From positions 248,001 through 312,000 of the forward strand of contig NZ_FOMK01000003.1 in NCBI RefSeq assembly GCF_900112615.1: a stretch of 64,000 nt of DNA, written 5' to 3'. Each line of letters begins with the position of its first letter. Positions within the stretch are counted from its first letter, which is position 1. A program made the position numbers and the translations under genes. The notes beneath the pieces were generated by a model. It did not search any database. It had not been told where the DNA came from and was given only the letters and a program-made list of their open reading frames with translations. Source of the DNA: Chitinophaga sp. CF118. Its GTDB lineage: Bacteria > Bacteroidota > Bacteroidia > Chitinophagales > Chitinophagaceae. Positions 18,501-27,166 of this stretch are shown here, one piece after another.

Positions 18501-21500
18501 GGAGAGGCTGTACCATCTATAACAGAAGCAGTTGCACCAGTCATAATCAAAGCGCCGATGGATACATCAATAGAATTATTATTAGTGAAATTGTGTGACA
18601 CGTTGAAATCACTGTTAGCGGTAATGGCACCAGTAACGGTGAAATCATAAAATGTTGTATTGGGGCTTCCCGTAAGCTGGCCGGTGGCGGAACTCATGGT
18701 AAAAGTGGATGTTCCTCCATTTAAAGTACCATTACTTTCCATATCCCCGGTAATGGCATAAGTATAACTAGCTGCGTTAAAAACAGCATTGTTCATTATT
18801 GAAAAAATTCCGCTCACACTCCAGTTAGCAGCAGGTGTAACACCGGTAGTATTAGAAATTGTTACATTATTTAAACTGGTAGGCGTACCCGTAACTGCTA
18901 TTGCGCCGGCCCCTCCGAAAATAACAGTACCGGTACTTGAAAAGCCTGTACCCACGAGTGTAATAGTTTGCGCGGCCGCGGGGAGGAATCTCATTATTCC
19001 GCTACTTGTAACTGTGCCGTTATTCGTGAAACTTCCCAGGATAGTGTGGGTGGAAAATCCTCCATTAAAGCTGGCTCCATTACCTATATTAAAAGCAATA
19101 GCCACTGTCCATCCAACACTGGCAGTAACACCTGCTGTATTGTTGATATTCAGTGTAGCATATATTGGAGAGCTGGTTGAATTTAGTACTGGAGAAACGT
19201 TACCGTTGAAATTGATAACACCGCTTGAATTGGAGGTGACGGCATTTAAGAACCGGATAGTTTGTACACTTGTACCTGTAAATGTAGTTATACCATTGCT
19301 TATTAATGAGCCGCTGTTGATAAGATCGCCACTTATAGTAGCCAAACCGGAACCTCCATCAAAAGAGCCCCCGGAAGTAACATTTAATGAGGCATTATAA
19401 ACAATATTACTTCCACTTACAGCATAACTGCCATAGACGGTTAGCCTGTTAAATGTAGTATTTCCTGTAATAGTTTTAGTGCTTCCGTTTAGAATGACCG
19501 TGCTTGTTGCGTAAACAAAAGTCCCGTTGTTTAACCAGTTACCTCCCAGGTTGACGGTATTGCTACTTGCATCAAAGGTGGATCCGCTGTTAATGGTCAG
19601 ATCCCCGTTAACAATAAGTGGGCCTGCTAATGTTTTGGTACCGCTGTTACTGAAAATTGCATTGCCTAGTTCTACAGGTGGAATTGTTTGAGCAACAGTT
19701 CCATTAAAGTTTACAGTACTGGAACTGCTGATGTTATAGGTCTCAAAATTGAATGGCAGGTTATTGGCACCACTTACTAACAACATTGCTCCACTGGCAG
19801 ATGTAAACGTACCACCATGAGAACTTCTGTTACAGGTAAATGTTGTTATATTAAACGTACCTGCGGAGTTTAATAAATTGCCATTGATGTTAATATTACC
19901 TGTGAGCGTGGCAGTACTGCCAGATTTGTTAATTGTTAGATTATTGAAAGTAGTGGCAGAAATGGTTTGTGTACCGCTTCCATTTAATATGATGGTGCCA
20001 CTTAACGACAGGAAGGTGCCGCTGTTATTCCAGTTACCACCAACGGTGGTAATAATACCATCGCCATTTATTATAGCACCTGAAGCAATTGTTACATCGC
20101 CGGTGATGGAAGTGGCAGCATTGATGTCCAGTTCTCCCGCTGAAACAGACAGATTGCCACCAATGGCAGCGGAGGAGTTGATAGAAGCAATACCAGTGGT
20201 TTTATTGATAGTAAGGTGATTATAACTCAATCCGGCTATTGTTTGTTCAATACTGCCGTTATATGTTACAGTGCTGCTGGCAGGAGTAAAGGTACCACTG
20301 GTATAAATAAAGTTATTCCCGATATTAAGAGCGCAGGCACCTGTAAAAGTGATATTGGCTCCGCCGGATTCTGTCAATGAACCTGCAATTGTTGTCGTGC
20401 CTGTTCCCATATTTAGATTGATGATATGGCCACTGGTTCCATCACTCAGTACCAGATCTCCGTTAACAGTTATTGTCTGGTTATTGGCGTTAATTGTATG
20501 GGTGCTGTTGGCAGACCATGTGCCACTGATGTTTCCCTGTGTAGTTAATGAGCCGCCAGTAATTAGTGTAAGAGTAACTGCCTGTGCACTTCCCAGCAGG
20601 ATGCTTTTTGCAACAGCGCTACCGTTGATAGTGGGCTGATTGGTAAAAGCGGATGTTCCGATTTCCACAATATCGGTTGATGCTGGTGGGGTGGAGGGGC
20701 TACCCTGCACACTTGTCCAGTTAGCAGCTGTAAACCAGTCGCTGCTTACGGAGCCGTTCCATCTTACCAAACTTGTATTGTCAGAGATGGTCCAGCGATT
20801 ACTAACATCCGCCAATCCGCTCAGCTCTACATAATTTGAGATGGTACTATTAGTTGTTTTACCTGCTGTTCCCCAGCTTGAACCGTTATAGTGCCATAGC
20901 TGCATAGAAGATTCATTATTTCCATTGAGTTCTGCATTTTCGTAGTGTAGCCTGAGTGTAGCAAGGGATGTCACGGTACCGGTTAAACTAATATTATAAG
21001 CACGGTTAATGGAACCTCCAAAAGGAAAATCATTGATCCCTCCTTTGGTTGCCGTAACAGTTACCGCTGTAAGAAGTGTGTTTGTTCCTGCGAAAGTGAT
21101 AGTATTATCTGGTCCTTCAAATGCGTAAGGCGTTCCTGAAGCAAAAGAATGCGTATGTTGTATCGTACCAGATATGAAACCATTGCCGCTCCGGTTCCCC
21201 AATATATTAATCGTATTGCTGCCTGTATTCATTCCACCGGTTGTCATATTAAGTGTAGTGACAATTATATTGCTTAGATTATTTACCTGGTTGGTGTTAG
21301 CAGATTTATTAATAGTGAGGGTATTGAAAGTGGTTGCACCACTGATGGTTGCATCACCAGTTCCTGTGAATGTGACGGTGCTGGTGGCTGCTGTAAAGGT
21401 GCCATCCATAATCCAGTTTCCCTTAATAGTAAGTGTGAATGAAGACGCATTGAAAGCAGTGATAGCATCAACTGTAAAATCGCCATTGACTGTAATATCG

Positions 21501-23524
21501 CCACCGGCAGTTTGGATGTTTCCGTCCGATATAATAAGGTTACCATAACTACTGCCAACAATGATTTGTGTTCCGGTGCCATTGTAATTTACAGTATTGG
21601 GGGTAGTGGAGGTCACATTCAGGGTACCACTGGTTATTGTGTAAGCACCTGCAATTCCTAATATGGCATTAGTTGATAATTGCAGAGAAGTACCATTGAG
21701 TGTAACATTAAACAGGTTGGCCGTACCATTTAAAGTGCTGGTACCAGTAAAAGTGGCCGTGCCTGCAGATGCCGTTAAGCTGCCGCTCACATTCAGTGAA
21801 GTATTTACTGAGAAGTTAACAGAAGTTGTAATCGTACCGGTAACCGATAATGCATTAAATGAGATAGTACCGGCACCTGAAAAACTCTTTGCAGTGCCTC
21901 TCATTGTAAAGTCATTGCTACTGCCTGTAAAGCTGCCGCTTACAGATAAATTTCCCGTTAAAGCGATGTCGTTGCCAGTAGTTACAGTACCGGAAATAGT
22001 AAGGTTATCAAACACAAAGCCGGTGCCTGTTATTGTTTTTGTTGTGCCAGACATGGTGAATGTACCGCCTGCGGCATGAGTAAATGATCCTGGCCCTGTG
22101 CTGGACAAGTTCCCGGTCACGGTAATATTGCTTGTAGCAGCTCCTGAAATATTGGATGCGCCAATGGAAAGATTATTGAAATTATGTGAGCCTGTGCCAC
22201 TGATGGAGGAACCAGGACCGATTATATTTATGGTACTTGTACTACCGGTGAACGTGCCATTATTTACCCAGTTACCTCCAATACTGTGCGTAAAACTGGC
22301 TCCATTAAAAGTAGTAGAGGTTCCAATATTCACGTTTCCACTCACTGTAATGTTGGAAGCTGCAGTGAAACTAACCGATGTGCCTGTACTGATAGTACTT
22401 GTGAGGTTTCCCACAACTGTAAAATCACTGCCCGGCATTGTTTTGACAGCAGCTCCGGTAGAGGAGGAAAGAGTCAGGTTCCCATATGTCTGTGCAGAAA
22501 CTGTTTGGGTGGTACCTCCATATTCTACAGTGCTGGTTAAACTAAGAGAACGGGTATTATAATTTAAAGGGAAAGGATTGGTTCCTCCAATTTTTAATGT
22601 TGCTCCATTGGAAACAGTCAGTGTTCCTCCAGTAACAGTATTACTTCTACTGGCTGTAAATGTTGAGAGGTCCAGCGTACCCGCAGTTACAGTAATGTTT
22701 CCTGTAGTAGCACCAGTGGAATTTAAAGCACTTAAACTCGCTGCCGGTGTTTTCACTCCTGCACCGCTTATTTTAAGTGTTGAATAGATAAACGTTTCTT
22801 TAATTGTTTGATTTATCAGCGTAGCGCTATAATCTACGGTACATCCCGCTGTAAGTGTAATTGCCCCTGCCAGTCCGTAATTTGCAGCAAAAGTAGCTGC
22901 ATTTACTTTCAGTGTTCCGGTAGCGCCTACACCAAGCGTTCCTGCGCCTGACACCAGGAAAGGAGTTGCATTTTCTGTGGGAATAAATGTTCCGTTCACT
23001 GCAAATGTTCCGGCAATTGATGTATTTATATTTAGTGTTACAGTACTTCCTGCATTAATAGTCAGTTTTCTGAAAGCAGTGGCATTTGTTCCGCCAATTG
23101 TCTGAGTCGTACCGCCGAATGTTACCTTGGCATTAGCGTTTGTGGTAGAGTAGGTGCCGGTATTACTCCAGTTTCCTTTTATTGTAAGAGTAGTATTACC
23201 TTGAGTAAAGCTACCGCCAGAGCCGATGGTCAGATTACCAGCAACTGTAAGTCCTTTGTTTTGCGTGAGAACAGGGGTTCCCGTACCGGCGCCAATGGTC
23301 AGTGATTTACAGGTCGAAGCAGTACTAATAGTAGGTTGGAAGGATCCTGTAAAATTTGCATCACCTATAGTAGCATCAATGGAAGAAGTGGGCACACCCG
23401 CAGTCCAGTTGCTGGAGGTTTTCCATGCAGTACTTGTTGTACCTTTCCAGCTTGTTTGCCCCATGGAAATGATCGGTAAGATCAGGAACAAGAGAGAAAT
23501 TAATATATTTTTCTCAATGCTCAT
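15572..23524 (-). CDS. Giant T9SS-sorted beta-repeat surface protein, 2650 aa
   Basis: Signal peptide ending SMGQ, followed by about 2190 residues of degenerate beta-repeats (recurring elements like NGNW-NNGTFT, STVTFNG, QTISATTFNNLTINK, each round roughly 40-60 residues), the same head module as its paralogues from about 2213 (YLASGFGYKYISSPF, GNPYPSPIDWD, IPAMQGFFVHV) and a type A T9SS sorting domain from about 2578. The first ~380 residues and last ~480 are closely similar to the 1022-aa protein. Predicted fibrous surface adhesin with a very long stalk. It lies 18 bp after the MauE-like gene, so it is probably the last gene of the upstream transcript. Ca binding or ligand not inferable. 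Confidence 0.85.
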   Translation of the reverse strand: MSIEKNILISLLFLILPIISMGQTSWKGTTSTAWKTSSNWTAGVPTSSIDATIGDANFTGSFQPTISTASTCKSLTIGAGTGTPVLTQNKGLTVAGNLTIGSGGSFTQGNTTLTIKGNWSNTGTYSTTNANAKVTFGGTTQTIGGTNATAFRKLTINAGSTVTLNINTSIAGTFAVNGTFIPTENATPFLVSGAGTLGVGATGTLKVNAATFAANYGLAGAITLTAGCTVDYSATLINQTIKETFIYSTLKISGAGVKTPAASLSALNSTGATTGNITVTAGTLDLSTFTASRSNTVTGGTLTVSNGATLKIGGTNPFPLNYNTRSLSLTSTVEYGGTTQTVSAQTYGNLTLSSSTGAAVKTMPGSDFTVVGNLTSTISTGTSVSFTAASNITVSGNVNIGTSTTFNGASFTHSIGGNWVNNGTFTGSTSTINIIGPGSSISGTGSHNFNNLSIGASNISGAATSNITVTGNLSSTGPGSFTHAAGGTFTMSGTTKTITGTGFVFDNLTISGTVTTGNDIALTGNLSVSGSFTGSSNDFTMRGTAKSFSGAGTISFNALSVTGTITTSVNFSVNTSLNVSGSLTASAGTATFTGTSTLNGTANLFNVTLNGTSLQLSTNAILGIAGAYTITSGTLNVTSTTPNTVNYNGTGTQIIVGSSYGNLIISDGNIQTAGGDITVNGDFTVDAITAFNASSFTLTIKGNWIMDGTFTAATSTVTFTGTGDATISGATTFNTLTINKSANTNQVNNLSNIIVTTLNMTTGGMNTGSNTINILGNRSGNGFISGTIQHTHSFASGTPYAFEGPDNTITFAGTNTLLTAVTVTATKGGINDFPFGGSINRAYNISLTGTVTSLATLRLHYENAELNGNNESSMQLWHYNGSSWGTAGKTTNSTISNYVELSGLADVSNRWTISDNTSLVRWNGSVSSDWFTAANWTSVQGSPSTPPASTDIVEIGTSAFTNQPTINGSAVAKSILLGSAQAVTLTLITGGSLTTQGNISGTWSANSTHTINANNQTITVNGDLVLSDGTSGHIINLNMGTGTTTIAGSLTESGGANITFTGACALNIGNNFIYTSGTFTPASSTVTYNGSIEQTIAGLSYNHLTINKTTGIASINSSAAIGGNLSVSAGELDINAATSITGDVTIASGAIINGDGIITTVGGNWNNSGTFLSLSGTIILNGSGTQTISATTFNNLTINKSGSTATLTGNININGNLLNSAGTFNITTFTCNRSSHGGTFTSASGAMLLVSGANNLPFNFETYNISSSSTVNFNGTVAQTIPPVELGNAIFSNSGTKTLAGPLIVNGDLTINSGSTFDASSNTVNLGGNWLNNGTFVYATSTVILNGSTKTITGNTTFNRLTVYGSYAVSGSNIVYNASLNVTSGGSFDGGSGLATISGDLINSGSLISNGITTFTGTSVQTIRFLNAVTSNSSGVINFNGNVSPVLNSTSSPIYATLNINNTAGVTASVGWTVAIAFNIGNGASFNGGFSTHTILGSFTNNGTVTSSGIMRFLPAAAQTITLVGTGFSSTGTVIFGGAGAIAVTGTPTSLNNVTISNTTGVTPAANWSVSGIFSIMNNAVFNAASYTYAITGDMESNGTLNGGTSTFTMSSATGQLTGSPNTTFYDFTVTGAITANSDFNVSHNFTNNNSIDVSIGALIMTGATASVIDGTASPFALAQFAINKSTGSTTTLAKGVSAVTDLHIISGTLDASTFSIAQDAGGGALTIEDNSFLKIGGTNTLPTFGTYALDTLSTIEYNGSTQSISAATRYGNLTISTTGTKSASASLYILNNFSLAIGTFVSGSFADTLEGNWNMTSGTFTNTGNTIVFYGIATESIFSTGTFNNLTINKTTNPVTLSANATVNGVLTFIAGKIQTGSSYSVILPSTGSISGASQSTGWVYGKLQKNVATGSNVSRVFEVGDNTSYTPTTVLFASVTTTGNLSAVVGTPDHPNIATFSINTNKSVNRYWSFSNSATVFTTASVTVNWVAADVDAGSTTVNFKIGNYNGSSWSQPTVASPLSTSIQATGMSSIGDLAIGELVTTATWTGATNTNWSLTGNWSPTALPVNTSNVTIPSSLSNYPVISSGTATTNNITIQSGASVTVTGAILQISGSISNSGTFTTSNGSIELNSSTTQTIPASVFAGNAILNLTTNNAAGVTLSSTLQLSGILKASTGQFTTGGYLTLLSTATQTALIDGSGAGSITGNVKMQRYLASGFGYKYISSPFLAATVNEFANDLNLTDSFPSFYKYVENQASSGWTIDTAATGVLTPMQGYSAQFGASATPKTVDITGVVNNGTITSPTIYNHNQPYTLGFNLAGNPYPSPIDWDAASGWTRTNIDNAIYYFNAGTTNQYTGTYSTYINGVSSDGIANNIIPAMQGFFVHVSNGTYPVTAAFSVNNNTRVNNLTPNFHKDAPATVPLLRINTSFADEGMPTDATVIYFDHTATSTSDPTMDALKLMNTDPEVPNLYSLSGDTTRLSIHALPYVNDSTNVIPLGLKSERAGWITFNVQDMERIPYGLYIYLRDAETGIIQNLQRNPRYRLLLQAGKYEQRFSLVFSMKELLPQPENNITFNAYCTGGKVYVYLDLAPGEKGSIIINNIPGQILFQQDISGRGYHELGPVFSSGVYIISLRSQKGLRSKKIFIRNE

Positions 23525-23542
23525 GTTAATAAAATCAGTCTG

Positions 23543-23977
23543 TTAACGTAATACAATCTCTGCCGCATTTTCTTTTGATTGCAACCATATACCTATTGAT
23601 GTTAGCGCCATAAATGCGATATTGATTTTAAGCTGCCCCATCCAGGTCATAAGGCGAAATATACCGCCACAGGCACAGGGAATTTCATGTGAGGTTGAGG
23701 TTAGCATCAGAATAATATATACAGAGAATACTAACAACAAAAGAAAGGATGAATAGAGGCCCCACAACCGGGTTCCTGGCCATAATAAAATTGCTGCTAT
23801 AATAAATTCTACAACAGGTAGTAGCCAGGCAATAGTACCTGCATAAGATTTGATGAAAGGAAATTTACTTAAATCTGATCTGAAAATGTGGAGATCAAAT
23901 AGTTTCGTCAATCCTCCATATACAAACAGGATGACCAGTAAATATGAAATGAGAATCGGTGCGTTTTTTTTAAACAT
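23543..23977 (-). CDS. MauE/DoxX-like membrane protein
   Basis: 144 residues with four hydrophobic helices and the motif PCACGGIF between the second and third halves, as in MauE-type proteins that help disulfide formation or electron transfer. It sits 11 bp after the usher gene of cassette II and 18 bp before the giant adhesin gene, so it is transcribed with them. The mature chaperones and DUF4402 proteins show no cysteine, so a disulfide role in subunit folding is not obvious; other functions are possible. Confidence 0.65.
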   Translation of the reverse strand: MFKKNAPILISYLLVILFVYGGLTKLFDLHIFRSDLSKFPFIKSYAGTIAWLLPVVEFIIAAILLWPGTRLWGLYSSFLLLLVFSVYIILMLTSTSHEIPCACGGIFRLMTWMGQLKINIAFMALTSIGIWLQSKENAAEIVLR

Positions 23978-23988
23978 ACAATGAAATA

Positions 23989-26628
23989 TTATTGATTGGG
24001 TTGTAATGTAAATCCAAGTCCATCTATTACATCTCCCTCTCTGTTATCTGATATTTGAAAAGGAATTGCGAAGGGGCTAGCCGTCATCTTCAGTTTTTGC
24101 AACTGCTCCTTATCCACCTCTGCTGTATATTTACCGGGAGTTAACCCGATATAACTGAAGAACCCGTCAAATTCAGTAAGGATGCACGCTGCAAGCGAGG
24201 AATCTGCGCTGTAAATACATACTTTGATGCGCCCTATTCCTTTCAGTTCATCGTTATCCTTCAGATATACATTTCCTGATACTTCACCCATAATAGATAC
24301 CGGGACCTCTATCAGTTTTAACTGATTGGGTTCAATCATTACGCTGATTACGGGCTTTTTTACTTGCCAGGAAATATTTTCAAAACTGTTGCGCTCCAGT
24401 TCTATAAAAGTGTTTACATAAGGTTCCATATCTGTTATACGGACGGTAGTATCCCGCCTGTTATGGAAAATGCGGCCGCCATGACTTTTCACTTTAAGCC
24501 CGTAGACATTAGGTTCTCCCGGATCCCGCCGGCCACTGTTATTCAGATCAAGAAAGGGAAGGAATACAACTCCACCGGTACCAAGACTACTACGGTTGGA
24601 TGTACCATTGTAACCGGTGGGCCCATTATGCATCAGGCTTCCCCTGGCAGATTGTACCAGGGTAGTTGAATTACGGCCGTGCATTGCAGAAAAACCTACC
24701 TGCGAAAATGAAAAGTCGTAGCGTAATCCTATCCCTATATTGCTGCCTCCGCCTTTAAAATTTTTTTCATAAGAGATACTCACATATCCATTATGAAACA
24801 GGTATTTCGCCATCTCACATCTTAGAGTCATCAACCGGTTTGTATTATATTCATATTGTGCCTGAGGGGTAACCGTCAGTTGCCCAGGCAGCCGGAAGGA
24901 GAGAGCGAGATTGCTATATACATAAGGTTTTTCCCTTGGCTGAAATACTGCATAAGTGGTAAGGTTCGTGCCTACTTTGAAAAGGGCTCCAGATAACAGC
25001 CATTCGGCGGTGGTATATTTTGTATCAGGTAAAATTATCTGATCCAGTGTAACCCGGGTAAATAGTGAAAATTTCTTGCTGATAAATGGCCGTGATATTA
25101 TTATTTTACGCTGTTCCCTATAATTGTAAATGATAGCTTTCTGATCTTTCGTAAAGTGTGTATAATTCAGTTCAATCTGCAGGTTGGAAGGTAAACGGTA
25201 ACTTAATATTCCTTTTGCCCTTACTCCATGTGTATACTCCCCTGAAAATAACATATTGGAGCCTATACGCAACGAGGCATTCATAAAGGGCATAGTTTTA
25301 CCGGTAGTTACGGAAGAAAGGTATTCAATACCTCCGCCCACTGTTATATGGCGGGTAATACCGTAATTCATTTGCAGGCGTGAGAACTTGCTATGAGCAG
25401 TATCCTCTACAATGCCCGCACTTGCTGTATATTCAAATTCATGTAAAGGAAGAAAATTAAATGGGATACTGACATTCTCTTCATTAATACGCTCTTCCCC
25501 CCAGGGACCATAAAAACGGAGTTTCAATACTGAATTACCATATACTAACGGCACCTGGAATGTGAAAAATCCGGAAGCATCAGCAGTAGTATAATCCACG
25601 AGGGCATCATTTACATATAGTTCCACTGTCCAGTTAGGGCCGGTAAAATTACTTAACGTATAAGAACCGAACGACCGCCGGTAGGCAGTAGATGTGTTAG
25701 TGATCTGCATACCTACTACCGGATTAAAAATGGAGGAAACAGATTGCGTAAAGATTTTCCCGGCTATTACCTGTCGTAAAGCGCGATGATCATTGTTGAC
25801 AAAACGCCACCGGTAATATTGCTGCCGCTTGTCAAAAGGCTTAATTGTATTGCTATCATGAGTGGAAGATGTTTTCTGAGCGTAATTATTATAGTTGAGA
25901 GATACAGTTGCTTCTCCACCAGCAACAGTTGCTCCGAGTCCTAAACTAAGCCAGGTATTGTTTACACCCGGTAGTCTCTGGGTAGCCACTACAGACCAGT
26001 CGGCCACTCCAAACTGGAATAAGGAATAATGTCGGGGGATAATGGTATCTGCTTTTATGTGTCCTTTAAGCTTGTTAATATTCCGTCGCATCATATCCAG
26101 TTTCATTTCACGAATTGCCGGTAGTTCCTGTTTTGTACTCAATACCATAGACAGGCTGCGGAAATTAAATTTACAGTCAAGCCCAAACACCTTGTTGAAA
26201 TAATTCATTTTCAGATAAAGGCCTGTTTCTGTAAGTACAAAATCACTTTTATGCAGAATAAAAACTTTGCCCTGATATTGAATACGTTTATTGACTTTGT
26301 CAATCAGGAAAACTGCTCCCTCATTGATAAAAGATCCTGATACAGAATCCATCCCGGAGGAAAGCTTATGCCGGATCTTTAAAAAATCAAATACATCGGC
26401 AATAGAGAGGAAGACTGAATCACTATTGATTACGGCTGAAACCTCCTGGCCACCTATGCCTTGTACTATCAGAAAAACGGAAGTTTCATAATATGGAGGG
26501 TCTTCTTCATTCGCGTAAACGTTGTAAAAAAAACAGCACAGCAATAGCATTATACATCCTGCCGTGCGTACAACAAAATTGTTGCAGCAGCGAAAGGTAT
26601 TTGTATATGTGCTATTGCATAACATCAT
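23989..26628 (-). CDS. Usher-like outer membrane barrel protein (cassette II)
   Basis: Paralogue of the usher at 7736, 879 residues with the start at ATG 26628; an upstream start at 26694 would overlap the DUF4402 gene by 59 bp and lengthen the leader, so it is rejected. Same order of parts: signal anchor, N-terminal domain with DSVFLSIADVFDFLKI, long beta-barrel region, Ig-like insertion (VELYVNDALVDYT about 333, YGPWGEE about 371), Ca-motif DLNNSGRRDPGEP about 690 and C-terminal carboxypeptidase-regulatory-like domain (GFFSYIGLTPGKYTA). Lies 7 bp after its DUF4402 partner. Function as assembly platform is inferred from this architecture and the chaperone and subunit genes. Confidence 0.7.
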   Translation of the reverse strand: MMLCNSTYTNTFRCCNNFVVRTAGCIMLLLCCFFYNVYANEEDPPYYETSVFLIVQGIGGQEVSAVINSDSVFLSIADVFDFLKIRHKLSSGMDSVSGSFINEGAVFLIDKVNKRIQYQGKVFILHKSDFVLTETGLYLKMNYFNKVFGLDCKFNFRSLSMVLSTKQELPAIREMKLDMMRRNINKLKGHIKADTIIPRHYSLFQFGVADWSVVATQRLPGVNNTWLSLGLGATVAGGEATVSLNYNNYAQKTSSTHDSNTIKPFDKRQQYYRWRFVNNDHRALRQVIAGKIFTQSVSSIFNPVVGMQITNTSTAYRRSFGSYTLSNFTGPNWTVELYVNDALVDYTTADASGFFTFQVPLVYGNSVLKLRFYGPWGEERINEENVSIPFNFLPLHEFEYTASAGIVEDTAHSKFSRLQMNYGITRHITVGGGIEYLSSVTTGKTMPFMNASLRIGSNMLFSGEYTHGVRAKGILSYRLPSNLQIELNYTHFTKDQKAIIYNYREQRKIIISRPFISKKFSLFTRVTLDQIILPDTKYTTAEWLLSGALFKVGTNLTTYAVFQPREKPYVYSNLALSFRLPGQLTVTPQAQYEYNTNRLMTLRCEMAKYLFHNGYVSISYEKNFKGGGSNIGIGLRYDFSFSQVGFSAMHGRNSTTLVQSARGSLMHNGPTGYNGTSNRSSLGTGGVVFLPFLDLNNSGRRDPGEPNVYGLKVKSHGGRIFHNRRDTTVRITDMEPYVNTFIELERNSFENISWQVKKPVISVMIEPNQLKLIEVPVSIMGEVSGNVYLKDNDELKGIGRIKVCIYSADSSLAACILTEFDGFFSYIGLTPGKYTAEVDKEQLQKLKMTASPFAIPFQISDNREGDVIDGLGFTLQPNQ

Positions 26629-26635
26629 AATTTTA

Positions 26636-27166
26636 TTATTCCTGGATAAAAGTAACTGAGAACATTCCACTGTATGAACCCGCAGGATTAGCAAGCATAT
26701 TCCCTACTGTAAGTGTGCCTCCGATTCTCACCTGCGTTCGTGCCGGTGAGGTAGCTGTAGCCACAAACGGAGTTCCTGTACTGGCAGTGCCGATATGCAA
26801 TGAGAGAGTTCCTCCACCGCTGCCTGAGAGATTAACATCTGGCCCGTTCATGATAGCAATGAGGGTACCAGGATTTGCATCTATCTCAAAAATAGCGGAG
26901 GAGAAGGGAAACCCCAGATTCGCCTGCACTACACTCCCTGTTACTGAACGGGAACCATCCGGATAAATGATTACTGAACCGCCGGAAGGACCATGAAAAA
27001 ACGCACCAAATATGAGCCCCTGTGCGGGGTTCACGTAAATGGCTATAGGACGTGGCGGCGGTTCCTGTGAGTATGCAGTGAAATGCATGAGCAGCAGTAG
27101 TGCCATTACACATATCAGTGTGTAACCTTTATTCTTGCCGGATGGTATAATATTAATCTTAATCAT
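26636..27166 (-). CDS. DUF4402 protein, usher-linked subunit (cassette II)
   Basis: 176 residues; signal peptide then the same DUF4402 version as at 10319 (YVNPAQGLIFGAFF, IYPDGSRSVTG, ARTQVRIGGTLTVG, final FSVTFIQE). Its ATG overlaps the stop of the 570-aa adhesin gene by 4 bp and its stop is 7 bp before the usher start. The conserved adhesin - DUF4402 - usher order in both cassettes points to a dedicated subunit, for example the one that opens the usher or joins fibre to adhesin. Confidence 0.8.
   Translation of the reverse strand: MIKINIIPSGKNKGYTLICVMALLLLMHFTAYSQEPPPRPIAIYVNPAQGLIFGAFFHGPSGGSVIIYPDGSRSVTGSVVQANLGFPFSSAIFEIDANPGTLIAIMNGPDVNLSGSGGGTLSLHIGTASTGTPFVATATSPARTQVRIGGTLTVGNMLANPAGSYSGMFSVTFIQE

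Noticed and set aside
11604-23546. Many plus-strand open frames of 60-200 codons opposite the T9SS adhesin genes
   Set aside because: They are antisense shadows of Thr/Gly/Asn-rich repeats; they have no start signals, signal peptides or recognisable families and the minus-strand genes are clear.
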